This document shows positions 9,280 to 17,715 of a DNA stretch of 64,000 nucleotides, in pieces. The stretch covers positions 367,032 to 431,031 of the forward strand of contig NZ_JAHUWN010000001.1 in assembly GCF_019219025.1 (NCBI RefSeq), in the 5' to 3' direction. This stretch comes from Bacillus sp. sid0103 (GTDB taxonomy: Bacteria > Bacillota > Bacilli > Bacillales_B > DSM-18226). The translations under genes and the position numbers were made by a program. Position 1 is the first letter of the stretch. Every line of letters begins with the position of its first letter. The notes beneath the pieces are model-generated. The model ran no database searches and was not told where the DNA came from. It saw nothing but the letters and a program-made list of their open reading frames with translations.

Positions 9280-9990
9280 ATGAAAAATAAACTTTTTGTC
9301 GGTGCTTTATCTGGGTTACTCATCTTGGGCGGTGCCGTTGCAGTGGGAGCTTCAAAAAATGATACTCGTGCTGAGGATTCTATCCACCAGGAAGATAAAA
9401 AAATAAGTACAAATGCTACTAATAAGGAACAAGGACAAACAAATATTCAAGTGGAAACTGATGATAATATTAGTACACAAGTATCTAATCCTAATTTTAT
9501 TACTGAGGAGAAGGCAATAGAGATCGCAGTTGGTGAAGTAAACGGAACAGTGATTGAGATCGAGCAAGAATTAGAACACGGTAGAATGGAATATAAAATC
9601 GAGCTGAACACGAACACTGGTGAAGCTGAGGTGAGAATCGATGCTGAAACGGGAAAAGTAGTCAGAGTTGAGCACGATGATGACAAAGATACAAATCGCA
9701 ATGATGATACGAAGTCCGATGACGGCGCTCACCAAAACAGACACAGCGGCGATGATGATAACAAAGCTGATGACGGCGCTCATCAAAACAGACACAGCGG
9801 CGATGATGATAACAAAGCTGATGACAGCGCTCATCAAAACAGACACAGCGGCGATGATGATAACAAAGCTGACGACGGCGCTCATCAAAACAGACACAGC
9901 GGTAATGATGATAACAAAGCTGACGACGGCGCTCATCAAAACAGACACAGCGGCGATGATGATAACAAAGCTGACGACGATACAAACTAA
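9280..9990 (+). CDS. Secreted PepSY (YkoI-like) protein with Asp/His-rich repeat tail
   Basis: 236 aa. Signal peptide about 1-25 (LLILGGAVAVGA). One PepSY domain about 75-132 (ITEEKAIEIAVGEVNG...VRIDAETGKVVRV). From residue 146 a tail of five 17-residue repeats of the form xDDGAHQNRHSGDDDNK. The tail is rich in Asp and His and could bind divalent metal (inference from composition only). ATG behind AAAGGAGG. It follows the triple-PepSY gene by 127 bp and is closed by a strong terminator at 10032. The repeat number is likely to vary between strains. Confidence 0.85.
   Translation: MKNKLFVGALSGLLILGGAVAVGASKNDTRAEDSIHQEDKKISTNATNKEQGQTNIQVETDDNISTQVSNPNFITEEKAIEIAVGEVNGTVIEIEQELEHGRMEYKIELNTNTGEAEVRIDAETGKVVRVEHDDDKDTNRNDDTKSDDGAHQNRHSGDDDNKADDGAHQNRHSGDDDNKADDSAHQNRHSGDDDNKADDGAHQNRHSGNDDNKADDGAHQNRHSGDDDNKADDDTN
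9715..9969 (+). repeat. Five tandem 51-bp repeats inside the PepSY gene
   Basis: Five in-frame copies of a 51-bp unit encode 17 residues each. Copies differ at few positions (G/S in unit 3, D/N in unit 4, and synonymous gat/gac changes), suggesting recent expansion. This is a coding minisatellite, not a CRISPR, since there are no spacers. Confidence 0.95.
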
Positions 9991-10031
9991 AAGAGATCAA
10001 AGAAATATGGATCAAAAGCTACTTAATTACG

Positions 10032-10067
10032 ACCACGAAGCCCATCCAATATTATTGGCTTCGTGGT
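10032..10067 (+). terminator. Terminator after the PepSY gene
   Basis: ACCACGAAGCC / GGCTTCGTGGT 11-bp perfect stem with a 14-nt loop, followed by TATTTTTCTTT. Confidence 0.85.
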
Positions 10068-10122
10068 TATTTTTCTTTCTGCAAAAAATCCAAACTCTTT
10101 TTCGTAACATTCATGAAAACAG

Positions 10123-10156
10123 AAAGAAGCCCATCCAATTTTGGATAGGCTTCTTT
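10123..10156. terminator. Hairpin between convergent genes, probably bidirectional terminator
   Basis: AAAGAAGCC / GGCTTCTTT with inner ATCCAA/TTGGAT pairing and one mismatch; T-runs on either side suit the PepSY gene (plus) and the IDEAL gene (minus). Confidence 0.7.
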
Positions 10157-10188
10157 TAAAAAATAATCGGATCTCGTTAGTAAATGAA

Positions 10189-10383
10189 TTAAGAAATCTT
10201 TTTTAGCTCTTCTGTTAATTTTAGGAATAATTCCTTATTCCCATATTGTAATGTGTGGTCGATTTCCTTGCGGATTTTCTCCCTTCTAAACTCTAGCAGG
10301 GCATGATTTAGAAACATTTCTGCAACATCAGCATCTGTATTCTCATCCGAATGTTGTGGTGAATTAAGTAATTTCTTTTCCAT
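10189..10383 (-). CDS. Small IDEAL-domain protein
   Basis: 64 aa from the ATG at 10383, which has AAGGAG nine bases upstream; an earlier TTG three codons before would sit too close to that site. Residues about 25-62 (ALLEFRREKIRKEIDHTLQ...FLKLTEELKKI) match the IDEAL domain, a short helical segment found in Bacillus YpiB and ComK-regulatory proteins, where it binds protein partners. It is a single gene with its own terminator. Specific partner unknown. Confidence 0.75.
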   Translation of the reverse strand: MEKKLLNSPQHSDENTDADVAEMFLNHALLEFRREKIRKEIDHTLQYGNKELFLKLTEELKKIS

Positions 10384-10518
10384 GGAAATCAACTCCTTAC
10401 GTTTTTTCTAATTATACAGCGAGTTTTCTAAAAATTCAAACACTTTATTTAAAAAAAGAAAAAAAATTTCACAAAAACTTCAAAATAGTAAATTGAGGGG
10501 TTTTTGCAGTGTCTTGGT

Positions 10519-10549
10519 GGTGTCAGGCACCACAAAAAGACACTTGTCC
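10519..10549 (+). repeat. GGTGTCAGGCACC repeat with AAAAAGACACTTGTCC extension
   Basis: The 13-bp core at 10519-10531 is followed by the extension AAAAAGACACTTGTCC and then by GTCCGC...GCGGAC complementarity. The same core-extension order occurs at 23399 and, degenerate, at 12339. It lies just past the ABC permease stop. Confidence 0.8.
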
Positions 10550-10572
10550 GCCTACTGCGGACAAAGTGGTTT

Positions 10573-11415
10573 TTAGTGGATTTGACTTTCAAATAAGGTG
10601 TTTCGCTGGTTGAATTTGGTGATGAGTTTAAGTAAGATGCCATTGGCAATGAGTAAACCTACCCCAATTAAGAATAAGGTTAGTGAGCTTAGGAAGAAGA
10701 AGCCACTAACTTGACTGATAATTAGACCGACTACCGGTAAAACCATAATACCGCCAAATTGCTGAGCTTCTTGAAACGATTTTACTCTGGCGGAAACTAA
10801 TACAATCAATACGATACTAAAGATCACTAATGCAGGGATAACCCAAAACATTAAAAGTAACCAGGTTGAATCTAAATATAGAATTTCATTAAAAACTCGA
10901 AAAGAAATTAGGTTGACAATAACAGCGTTAAGTATAAATGCCACAAAAGTAATGATGATCGTAGGAACAAAGGAAGCAATCACCTTGCCTAAAAATAATT
11001 CAGTTATAGAAATCGGAGCGAACAATAATGTTTCTAAAGTATTTCTTTCCTTCTCGCCCGCAAAACTATTGGAAGAAGTGACAAAACTATTGATGATAGC
11101 GGTCATTAAGAAAAACGGGATCATCATAAAATTTAAGAAGTAATAAGCAGACTTGTACCCCATTGTCGGTAAGGCAGCAAGAGTATTTCTTAACTCCTCA
11201 TCTGGAAAGTTTTTAATTATCGCATTGATTGGTTTTTCTAAATCCTTTGAGGATTGCCCGAGTAATTCTGTATTTAGACCAACGTATGCAAATATTGCCG
11301 GTAAGAGAATACAAAGCAATAATGGAAGGATGATCATTGGAACCCATACCTTTTTGGACGAAAAAGTGGTCTTTATATCTTTTTGAGCGATGAAAACAAT
11401 AATGTTCTTATTCAT
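10573..11415 (-). CDS. ABC-2 type transporter permease (NatB-like)
   Basis: 280 aa from the ATG at 11415, which overlaps the ATPase stop by 8 bp (ATGAATAA) and has an AGAGGTG site at suitable spacing; a GTG three codons earlier is less likely. Six membrane segments; a large extracellular loop between TM1 and TM2 (about 42-92); and the ABC-2 signature region SFAGEKERNTLETLLFAP. It forms an exporter with the ATPase encoded just upstream. Such pairs in Bacillus include NatAB (sodium) and antibiotic exporters; the substrate cannot be told from sequence. Confidence 0.85.
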   Translation of the reverse strand: MNKNIIVFIAQKDIKTTFSSKKVWVPMIILPLLLCILLPAIFAYVGLNTELLGQSSKDLEKPINAIIKNFPDEELRNTLAALPTMGYKSAYYFLNFMMIPFFLMTAIINSFVTSSNSFAGEKERNTLETLLFAPISITELFLGKVIASFVPTIIITFVAFILNAVIVNLISFRVFNEILYLDSTWLLLMFWVIPALVIFSIVLIVLVSARVKSFQEAQQFGGIMVLPVVGLIISQVSGFFFLSSLTLFLIGVGLLIANGILLKLITKFNQRNTLFESQIH

Positions 11416-12316
11416 TCTTTTCACCTCTTATCTTAAAATATAACGACTCTAGACTTCGGTTCGTAATTTCACACGAGTGAAGCCATGATTCACTCAAAAT
11501 TCCCTTCAGTAAAAATGGAATTTCATTTTTTGATGGAAGGGTGAATTCGATCATGTGCAGAGCTTTTCTAAGGTAAGTAAAACCCATGTATGTCTTTGGG
11601 TCGTTTGGCATTAATCCGGTTTCAACCAATAAGGTAACCTCTGTTAAATATTTTTCCTCTAGTTCACTTCTTGTTCCCTTTTCGATGATTTGTCCACCCT
11701 TAATAAATAGGAAGGAATCACATATTGTCTCCAGCTGATGCAAGACATGTGAACAGATAATAATCGTGACTTTTTCATCCTTATTTATTTTTTTCAAGTA
11801 ATGCATCACATCGTTAATCCCCTCAGGATCTAAACCGTTTGTCGGCTCATCAAGAAACAAAAGTTTAGGTTTATGGAGCAAAGCCTTGGCCAGGGTAATT
11901 CTTTTTTTCATCCCAGTCGAAAACGTACCAACCAATTGATCCTTTTTCTCAATCATTTCAAATTGCTCCAGAAGATGAGTAATTCGTTTCGGGTCATATG
12001 CGTTATAAATCTTAGAAAAAAAGACTAGATTGTCCCAAGCACTCATGTCATGATACAAAGCAGCACTCTCCGTGACAATTCCAGCCTGCTTTCTGATTTC
12101 ATCACCTTGTGTTTGCGGGTCATATTCCAATACCAGCATCTTTCCGCTCGTCGCATTAATTACCCCATTTAACAAACGAATCATCGTTGTCTTCCCAGCC
12201 CCATTTGGTCCAAGCAGACCAATAATACTCCCTTCATTAATCGTAAAAGAAACATCCTTTAAAATAGCACGTCCATTAAATGCCTTTTCCACATGAAATG
12301 CTTCAATAATTGTCAA
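11408..12316 (-). CDS. ABC transporter ATP-binding protein
   Basis: 302 aa. Walker A GPNGAGKTT (about 35-43), signature FSTGMKKR, Walker B LLFLDEPTNGLD and switch His (CSHV) are all intact; a C-terminal extension of about 90 residues follows the core. TTG start behind AGGGGG. The first gene of a two-gene exporter operon with the overlapping permease. Belongs to the NatA/CcmA-type importer-like exporters; substrate not assignable. Confidence 0.9.
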   Translation of the reverse strand: MTIIEAFHVEKAFNGRAILKDVSFTINEGSIIGLLGPNGAGKTTMIRLLNGVINATSGKMLVLEYDPQTQGDEIRKQAGIVTESAALYHDMSAWDNLVFFSKIYNAYDPKRITHLLEQFEMIEKKDQLVGTFSTGMKKRITLAKALLHKPKLLFLDEPTNGLDPEGINDVMHYLKKINKDEKVTIIICSHVLHQLETICDSFLFIKGGQIIEKGTRSELEEKYLTEVTLLVETGLMPNDPKTYMGFTYLRKALHMIEFTLPSKNEIPFLLKGILSESWLHSCEITNRSLESLYFKIRGEKNE

Positions 12317-12338
12317 TCTTAATTCCCCCTAATTTTTT

Positions 12339-12351
12339 GGTGTCAGGCACC
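12339..12351 (+). repeat. GGTGTCAGGCACC repeat copy
   Basis: Perfect 13-bp core between the ABC operon start and the next gene, followed by CGCAAAAAGATACTT, a degenerate version of the extension seen at 10519. The rest of the 268-bp gap holds no gene. Confidence 0.8.
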
Positions 12352-12584
12352 GCAAAAAGATACTTTCTCTATTTGTCCACGACGGATGGACACCTCACCA
12401 AAATTAACCAGTTTTATTAAATTTTATCAGATTTTAGAAGGGCTGTATGTACTAGTATTTTAGAAAATTTTTTTATAGCTCCAAATTATGTTCTTGATTT
12501 TTGGCAAGATTTTTTGTGTATGTGCTGACTTTTAGGGAACATTATACTCATCTATTTTATTAATGGAGCAGGTGAGAGATATTG

Positions 12585-13433
12585 ATGGAACAAACTGTCT
12601 TAGCAGGTCATCAACCAGTCAATAACATTAATGTTTATTATGAGTTTTATCCCAATCAAACATCTGAAAAAACGTTTGTTTTATTACATGGCTTTCTTTC
12701 TTCCACCTTCACCTTTCGGCATCTAATTTCATTATTGAAAAAAGAGTACCAGGTTTTATCTATTGATCTCCCCCCATTTGGAAAAAGTGCTAAATGTAAT
12801 CGTTATGAATATTCCTACAAGAATTTAGCCCAAACAGTAATTAAACTTACAGAAAGTTTAGGATTAAAAAAGATGACTTTCATTGGTCATTCCATGGGTG
12901 GACAAATTGTTTTGAATATCTTGCATATGATGCCAGAGCTTGCGGACAAAGCTATTCTTCTCTGCAGCTCTGCTTATCTCAAACGATCTAAAATGCCCTT
13001 AATCATCACAAGTTACCTACCCTATTTCCATCTTTTTGTGAAATATTGGTTTGCACGGACTGGAGTAAAGAAGAATCTTCAGGACGCACTGTATAATCAC
13101 ACCATCATTAATGATGAAATGATTAATGGGTACCTACAACCATTTTTATCGGATGAAATTTTCGTTGCACTTACAAGGATGATTCGTGATCGTGAAGGAG
13201 ATTTGCCTGTTGAGATCCTTAACCAAATAAAAACGCCTTGCTTATTACTATGGGGGGATCATGATAAATCGATGCCACTTACTATAGGTGAGCAATTAAA
13301 TAAGGATTTGGCCAACTCTAAGTTAATTGTATTAAAAGATTCTGGACACGCCCTTCCTGAAGAACGTCCTAGTGAAGTATTTGAATATATCAAAGGGTTT
13401 ATTGATAATTACAAAACGGCAGCTGAAGCATAG
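12585..13433 (+). CDS. Alpha/beta-fold hydrolase
   Basis: 282 aa from the ATG at 12585, with GGTGAG upstream; the preceding TTG codon is a less likely start. Catalytic nucleophile Ser in FIGHSMGGQ, Asp in LWGDHDKS and His in DSGHALPEE; oxyanion HGFLS near residue 36. A typical soluble esterase/lipase-like protein. It stands alone with a terminator at 13411 and is more distant in sequence from the two paralogues at 16865 and 23547. Substrate unknown. Confidence 0.85.
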   Translation: MEQTVLAGHQPVNNINVYYEFYPNQTSEKTFVLLHGFLSSTFTFRHLISLLKKEYQVLSIDLPPFGKSAKCNRYEYSYKNLAQTVIKLTESLGLKKMTFIGHSMGGQIVLNILHMMPELADKAILLCSSAYLKRSKMPLIITSYLPYFHLFVKYWFARTGVKKNLQDALYNHTIINDEMINGYLQPFLSDEIFVALTRMIRDREGDLPVEILNQIKTPCLLLWGDHDKSMPLTIGEQLNKDLANSKLIVLKDSGHALPEERPSEVFEYIKGFIDNYKTAAEA

Positions 13434-13445
13434 CCGCCGTTTTGT
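13411..13445 (+). terminator. Terminator after the hydrolase gene
   Basis: ACAAAACGGC / GCCGTTTTGT 10-bp perfect stem overlapping the last codons of the hydrolase, followed by TTTTTT. It may also serve the convergent MFS gene. Confidence 0.85.
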
Positions 13446-13474
13446 TTTTTTAAATGAACAGATCTGGTTTAACA

Positions 13475-14710
13475 TTAGTTCGTCTTTTGTACGAGAAACA
13501 GATACGAAAGAACTGCTCCCCCACCTGCGCACGCGATCACAAATCCCATCGGTATGGCGGTATTTTCTCCTCCTAAACCTACAAGCGGTGCCACAATCCC
13601 TCCAAATGAGAGTGACATTACACCTAAAAGTGCAGAGGCACTGCCTGCGGACTTACCTTGTTTTTGCATGGCAAGGGAAAATCCTGCCGTATTCACTATA
13701 CCTACACTTGCTACCACAAAAAATAACGGCACCAATACTATTAATAAGTCAGCATTTAACAGCAAAAGGAGGAGTAAAACGATTCCGCCCAAAAAAGACA
13801 AACCGATTCCAAAAACAAACAGTCTTGATTCGTGTATTCGTCCCGCCAATCGGCCTGTTGTTTGACTGGCAATCATGATGCCTAAACCATTTATTGCAAA
13901 AATGAGGCTAAACATTTGTGCTGACCCACCATATATATTTTGCACCACAAATGGTGACCCAGAAATATAAGCAAACATAGCAGCAAACACCAATCCCTGT
14001 ACTAAAGCATAGCCGATGAAACTGCGGTCTAAAATCAGATTTTTAAAGGTAAAAAACGTATTCTTGAGCCCTCCCGAAGCCCTTTTTTCATGAGAGAGTG
14101 TCTCAGGTAATCCAAAAAATACAACCAAGAACATCACCAAACCAATGATACTTAAGACGATAAATATTCCTTGCCATGGGACGATTTTCAAGAACTGTGC
14201 TCCCACCACAGGTGCGAGAATCGGGGCCAATCCATTAACCAATGCAAGTAATGCAAAGAACTTTGTTAATTCTGAACCCGAATATAAATCTCGCACAATT
14301 GCACGTGAAATAACTATTCCAGCAGAACCTGCAAAACCTTGTAACAAACGTAAGATAATAAATGCCCAAATCGAGGGACTAAAGGCACATAATAGTGAAA
14401 CCACGAAATAAGTAATTAATCCAATAAGTAACGGCTTTCGGCGTCCATAAACATCGCTGAGCGGGCCAGCAAACAACTGCCCTGAAGCCAATCCGAACAA
14501 GAAAAACGTTAAACTAAACTGAACCAGCGATGGATTGGAATGAAAGTCCTTGGCAAGCTCAGGAAGAGCCGGTAAATACATATCAATCGACAAGGGTCCA
14601 AAGGCAGCTAACGTCCCAAGAATTACTGCCATCCATAACCGTTGGGAACGTGAAATTCCCTTACTACTAACCATCATGTCATTTATCGGTTCACCCATTA
14701 AAACGATCAT
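13475..14710 (-). CDS. Bcr/CflA-family multidrug MFS exporter
   Basis: 411 aa, 12 membrane segments. The conserved N-terminal signature is present: FGPLSIDMYLPALPEL at TM1, followed by GLASGQLFAGPLSDVYGRRKPLL between TM2 and TM3. This family includes Bcr (bicyclomycin) and chloramphenicol exporters and works by proton antiport. Start uncertain: ATG at 14710 lies directly after AAAGGGA, and the in-frame ATG at 14698 has better spacing. Monocistronic; substrate not predictable. Confidence 0.87.
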   Translation of the reverse strand: MIVLMGEPINDMMVSSKGISRSQRLWMAVILGTLAAFGPLSIDMYLPALPELAKDFHSNPSLVQFSLTFFLFGLASGQLFAGPLSDVYGRRKPLLIGLITYFVVSLLCAFSPSIWAFIILRLLQGFAGSAGIVISRAIVRDLYSGSELTKFFALLALVNGLAPILAPVVGAQFLKIVPWQGIFIVLSIIGLVMFLVVFFGLPETLSHEKRASGGLKNTFFTFKNLILDRSFIGYALVQGLVFAAMFAYISGSPFVVQNIYGGSAQMFSLIFAINGLGIMIASQTTGRLAGRIHESRLFVFGIGLSFLGGIVLLLLLLLNADLLIVLVPLFFVVASVGIVNTAGFSLAMQKQGKSAGSASALLGVMSLSFGGIVAPLVGLGGENTAIPMGFVIACAGGGAVLSYLFLVQKTN

Positions 14711-14812
14711 TCCCTTTCTGTAATAAACTACGTAAATTTGCTGTCAATACTAGTTAACTACATTTTTCAGATAAATAAAACTTTTTTGGCGTACGAAAAT
14801 TGATAATCAAAA

Positions 14813-14855
14813 AAAGAGTGCATTAACGGTGCCTGACACCGCTAATGCACTCTTT
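14813..14855 (-). terminator. Terminator of desKR with a GGTGCCTGACACC repeat as its loop
   Basis: AAAGAGTGCATTA / TAATGCACTCTTT 13-bp stem; the loop is the dispersed 13-mer (14828-14840), itself palindromic. On the minus strand the hairpin is followed by a T-run. It starts within the last codons of the response regulator gene. Confidence 0.85.
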
Positions 14856-15453
14856 ATTTAAACCAGCCTTTTTCTTTGGATTGGGTAATTGCCTCGATAC
14901 GGTTTTTTACTTCCAGTTTGTCGAGGATAATGGAGATGTAGTTACGGACGGTGCCTGCTTTGATACTAAGTTCCTCAGCAATTTCTTTGGTATTTTTGCC
15001 ATCTGCAACGAGTTCCAATACTTCCTTTTCCCTATCCGTTAATGGATTTTCTTCACCATACACATCATCCATTAGTTCTGGTGCATAAATTCGTCTTCCT
15101 GACATTACACTGCGGATGGAACTAGCCAACTCTTCACTAGGACTGTCTTTTAACAAATAGCCGTTCACACCAGCCTTCAACGCCCGCTGAAAATAACCAG
15201 TTCTGGCAAAAGTGGTTAATATGATTACTTTACAGCCTAGACCCTTCAACTCTTCTGCTGCCTCCAAACCGCTCTTTCCAGGCATTTCGATATCCATGAT
15301 ACAGACATCGGGCTTGAATTTCTTGACGAGTGTCACAGCTTCTTCTCCATTTGATGCCTTTCCGACCACTTCCATATCTTCTTCCAAATTAAGAAGTGAA
15401 CCAAAGGCGCCTAAAAGCATCTGCTGGTCTTCAGCAATCACAATTTTAATCAT
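14854..15453 (-). CDS. desR: DesR-like response regulator (NarL/LuxR family)
   Basis: 199 aa from the ATG at 15453, with GGAGGAG upstream; upstream in-frame codons lie inside the kinase gene. Receiver with Asp54 (CIMDIEMPG) and C-terminal LuxR helix-turn-helix (PLTDREKEVLELVADG...TVRNYISIILDKL). Length and Asp54 equal those of B. subtilis DesR, which activates the fatty acid desaturase gene des on cooling. The ATG overlaps the kinase stop by 8 bp. No desaturase gene is adjacent, unlike B. subtilis des-desK-desR, so its target is elsewhere. Confidence 0.85.
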   Translation of the reverse strand: MIKIVIAEDQQMLLGAFGSLLNLEEDMEVVGKASNGEEAVTLVKKFKPDVCIMDIEMPGKSGLEAAEELKGLGCKVIILTTFARTGYFQRALKAGVNGYLLKDSPSEELASSIRSVMSGRRIYAPELMDDVYGEENPLTDREKEVLELVADGKNTKEIAEELSIKAGTVRNYISIILDKLEVKNRIEAITQSKEKGWFK

Positions 15454-16588
15454 TTTGCTCCTCCTTTTCCATCCTTGGTTTAACATCATTTGGTACTTTT
15501 ATAATTAATGTTGTTCCTTCTTTTGTTAAAATTTCAAGACTGCCATTAATAAATTCCAAGCGCTCTTTCATACCAATCAGCCCATGACCTTCTTGCAGGG
15601 TATCTTTCTCTCCCTTATAAACCCCATCATCACGAATGGTCAAAACCAATTCTTGGATCGATTGTTTAATCGCAATGAAACAAGACTTCGCTCCACTGTG
15701 TTTGACAACATTATTTACAGCTTCTTTCATACACATGCTTAAAATATTCTCCGTTAACAGTGTTACTTTTGCGGGAGTAAAATCGCCTTCACTGTGGAAA
15801 TTAATTTCTGCAGCATTTAGGATTTGTTCTACTCGGACAATTTCATCCCTCAAGCGGATTCCCCGCATCGATGATACCATCTTTCGTACTTCACTTAATG
15901 CAGTTCGTGCTGTTTGCTGAACATCCTTTAGTTCATTTCGTGCTTGCTCCGGATCCTTAGCAATTAACTTTCGTGCCAAATCTGATTTCAACCCAATAAG
16001 TGAGAGCTTTTGTCCCAGGGTATCATGAAGGTCCCGGGCAATTCTTTGCCTCTCTTCAATTTTAACTAACTCAGAAATCCGTTTGTTTGCATCCAATAAT
16101 TTTTCTTCCAGTTGCCCTCTTTCCTTCTTGTTATGGATGCTAAACGGGAGAAGGATTACACTAATCCAAATGATAATGACAAAAGGCAGCTGCTGTAGAA
16201 ATAATTTTTCTTGCGTGACGATACTGAAGTTAATGGAAACAGACGTACTAAACAAATGAATAAAATACAACGTTAAAAAGGCGATTCTTTCTTTAATATT
16301 GCCGATAAAATAAGCAAGAAAAAAGGCAAAATAAACATAGTTGAAAAGACTATTCGCGGTAATAGAAATACCAATTAGGATCAATGTCCATAAATAAACG
16401 GGCCACCCTCTCGAAATAAACGCAATTCGGTAAAGAATAAAGAATAGTAATGTGAGTAAAATTCCCACTACAATTTCAATCGTTGAGGATGATTGAAAAA
16501 TAAAATAAAACGGTAAAATGCATAGAATCGTCCAAATATACGGGGCAATCCCATTATTTTTTTGAAATGTTAAATACTTTTTTATCAT
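15446..16588 (-). CDS. desK: DesK-like thermosensor histidine kinase
   Basis: 380 aa from the ATG at 16588. With this start the phosphoacceptor is His188 in ARDLHDTLGQKLS, the same number as in B. subtilis DesK, which supports the choice over the ATG nine codons upstream. Four to five membrane segments fill residues 10-150, followed by the HisKA_3 dimerisation helix and a HATPase with KEAVNNVVKHS and DDGVYKGE. DesK senses membrane order. The LSLIGLKSDLARKLI region is very close to DesK as I recall it. Confidence 0.87.
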   Translation of the reverse strand: MIKKYLTFQKNNGIAPYIWTILCILPFYFIFQSSSTIEIVVGILLTLLFFILYRIAFISRGWPVYLWTLILIGISITANSLFNYVYFAFFLAYFIGNIKERIAFLTLYFIHLFSTSVSINFSIVTQEKLFLQQLPFVIIIWISVILLPFSIHNKKERGQLEEKLLDANKRISELVKIEERQRIARDLHDTLGQKLSLIGLKSDLARKLIAKDPEQARNELKDVQQTARTALSEVRKMVSSMRGIRLRDEIVRVEQILNAAEINFHSEGDFTPAKVTLLTENILSMCMKEAVNNVVKHSGAKSCFIAIKQSIQELVLTIRDDGVYKGEKDTLQEGHGLIGMKERLEFINGSLEILTKEGTTLIIKVPNDVKPRMEKEEQND

Positions 16589-16835
16589 GAAAGAAACCTC
16601 ATTTTCCCTTAACATCCTTTATCCTTCTATCATAACTCAGGAGCTCAGTAATTGTACTCCATACACCACTCATTTTAACTAAAAATTTTGTCTCTTTAAA
16701 GCCAATACTTTTTTTCAGACAAGTGATTCCATATATGTGGTTTACACTCATATGTAATATTTTCCCACAAATAAAGATATAATAAAACAATCATAATTTT
16801 ATTCATGTTTACACCATTCAAATATTGGAAATAAC

Positions 16836-16853
16836 AGTTGTTATCAAACAACT
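16836..16853 (+). promoter_or_regulatory. Short inverted repeat abutting a ribosome site
   Basis: AGTTGTT and AACAACT flank a 4-nt loop directly before AGGAGGA of the next gene. It could be an operator or an mRNA hairpin; weak evidence. The remaining sequence from 16589 shows nothing else. Confidence 0.25.
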
Positions 16854-16864
16854 AGGAGGAATGA

Positions 16865-17647
16865 ATGTTGAGTAAAATGTTCAAAAGTGACTCCGGTATT
16901 CCTTATTTGCGGCTTGGTCAAGGTGAGCCATTAGTATTTATTCACGGGCTTGGTGAAGTAAAGGAGGGTTGGGAAAATCAGTTTGAGTTTGCGAGTCAGT
17001 ATGACTTAATTATTCCTGATTTACGTGGACATGGAGAGTACATTTCACCGGGAGAGATTTCCATAAAAAACTTTGCATTTGATGTAATTAGTCTATTAGA
17101 AGAGTTGGGAATTAAAAGCGCACACATATGCGGGTTATCTATGGGGGGAATGGTTGCGCAAGAAATTTATCGTCAGGCTCCGGAGATGTGTCAATCTCTG
17201 ATGCTAGTGAGCACTTTCCATTATGCTCCTAAACAGCTCGGTAAACTTTTTATAAAGTACCGGAAAGCCAGTGCAGAAAATAAATCTCCTCAGGCAATCG
17301 CAGAAAGGTCTGCGAAGGTTTGTCTCTATTCTTGGAGCAAGGAAAATATCGAAACCTTCTACAAATTTTACAAACCAAACAAGGAATTCTTTTTTAAATC
17401 CATGGAGGCTTGTCTAAAAGTAAATAATTTAACCTTACTTCCTAAAATTAAAGTACCCACCTTAATTATTGGCGGGCAGTATGATTCGGTTATTCCAGTT
17501 TGGGTACAATTCTTAATGCATAAACAAATTCGTCACTCTGAATTTGTCATTTTCAGGAACACAGGACATATCGCCAAATTAGAGGCAAAGGATGAATTCA
17601 ACCAGGTTCTGCGAACATTCTTGAACAAACATAAAACGGCAAGTTAG
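16865..17647 (+). CDS. Alpha/beta hydrolase, paralogue A next to the PHA locus
   Basis: 260 aa. Nucleophile Ser in ICGLSMGGMV, Asp in GGQYDSVIP, His in NTGHIAKLE; oxyanion region FIHGLGEVKEGW. Closely similar along its full length to the protein at 23547 (shared PYLRxGxGEPLVFIHGLGEVKEGW and SQYDLIIPDLRGHGE stretches), so the two arose by duplication and now flank the PHA genes. Family members include lactonases, esterases and haloperoxidase-like enzymes. A role in PHA turnover or acyl handling is possible from position but not shown. ATG at 16865 behind AGGAGGA. Confidence 0.85.
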   Translation: MLSKMFKSDSGIPYLRLGQGEPLVFIHGLGEVKEGWENQFEFASQYDLIIPDLRGHGEYISPGEISIKNFAFDVISLLEELGIKSAHICGLSMGGMVAQEIYRQAPEMCQSLMLVSTFHYAPKQLGKLFIKYRKASAENKSPQAIAERSAKVCLYSWSKENIETFYKFYKPNKEFFFKSMEACLKVNNLTLLPKIKVPTLIIGGQYDSVIPVWVQFLMHKQIRHSEFVIFRNTGHIAKLEAKDEFNQVLRTFLNKHKTAS

Positions 17648-17715
17648 GAGAGGAAGGATCACCCTTCCTCTTCCCTCATTGCTATAATCCTTGTACCAAA
17701 CTTTTTCCCAATCAT

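Noticed and set aside
9715..9969. Tandem repeats suggesting a CRISPR array
   Set aside because: Units are contiguous and in frame with a protein; there are no spacers and no cas genes in the window.
9571..10159. Long ORFs on both strands across the 51-bp repeats
   Set aside because: They are frame shadows of a 51-bp (multiple of three) repeat; no ribosome sites, and the PepSY frame explains the region.
13372..13878. 168-aa plus-strand ORF overlapping the hydrolase end and MFS gene
   Set aside because: Runs through a terminator and opposite a well-supported transporter; no ribosome site.
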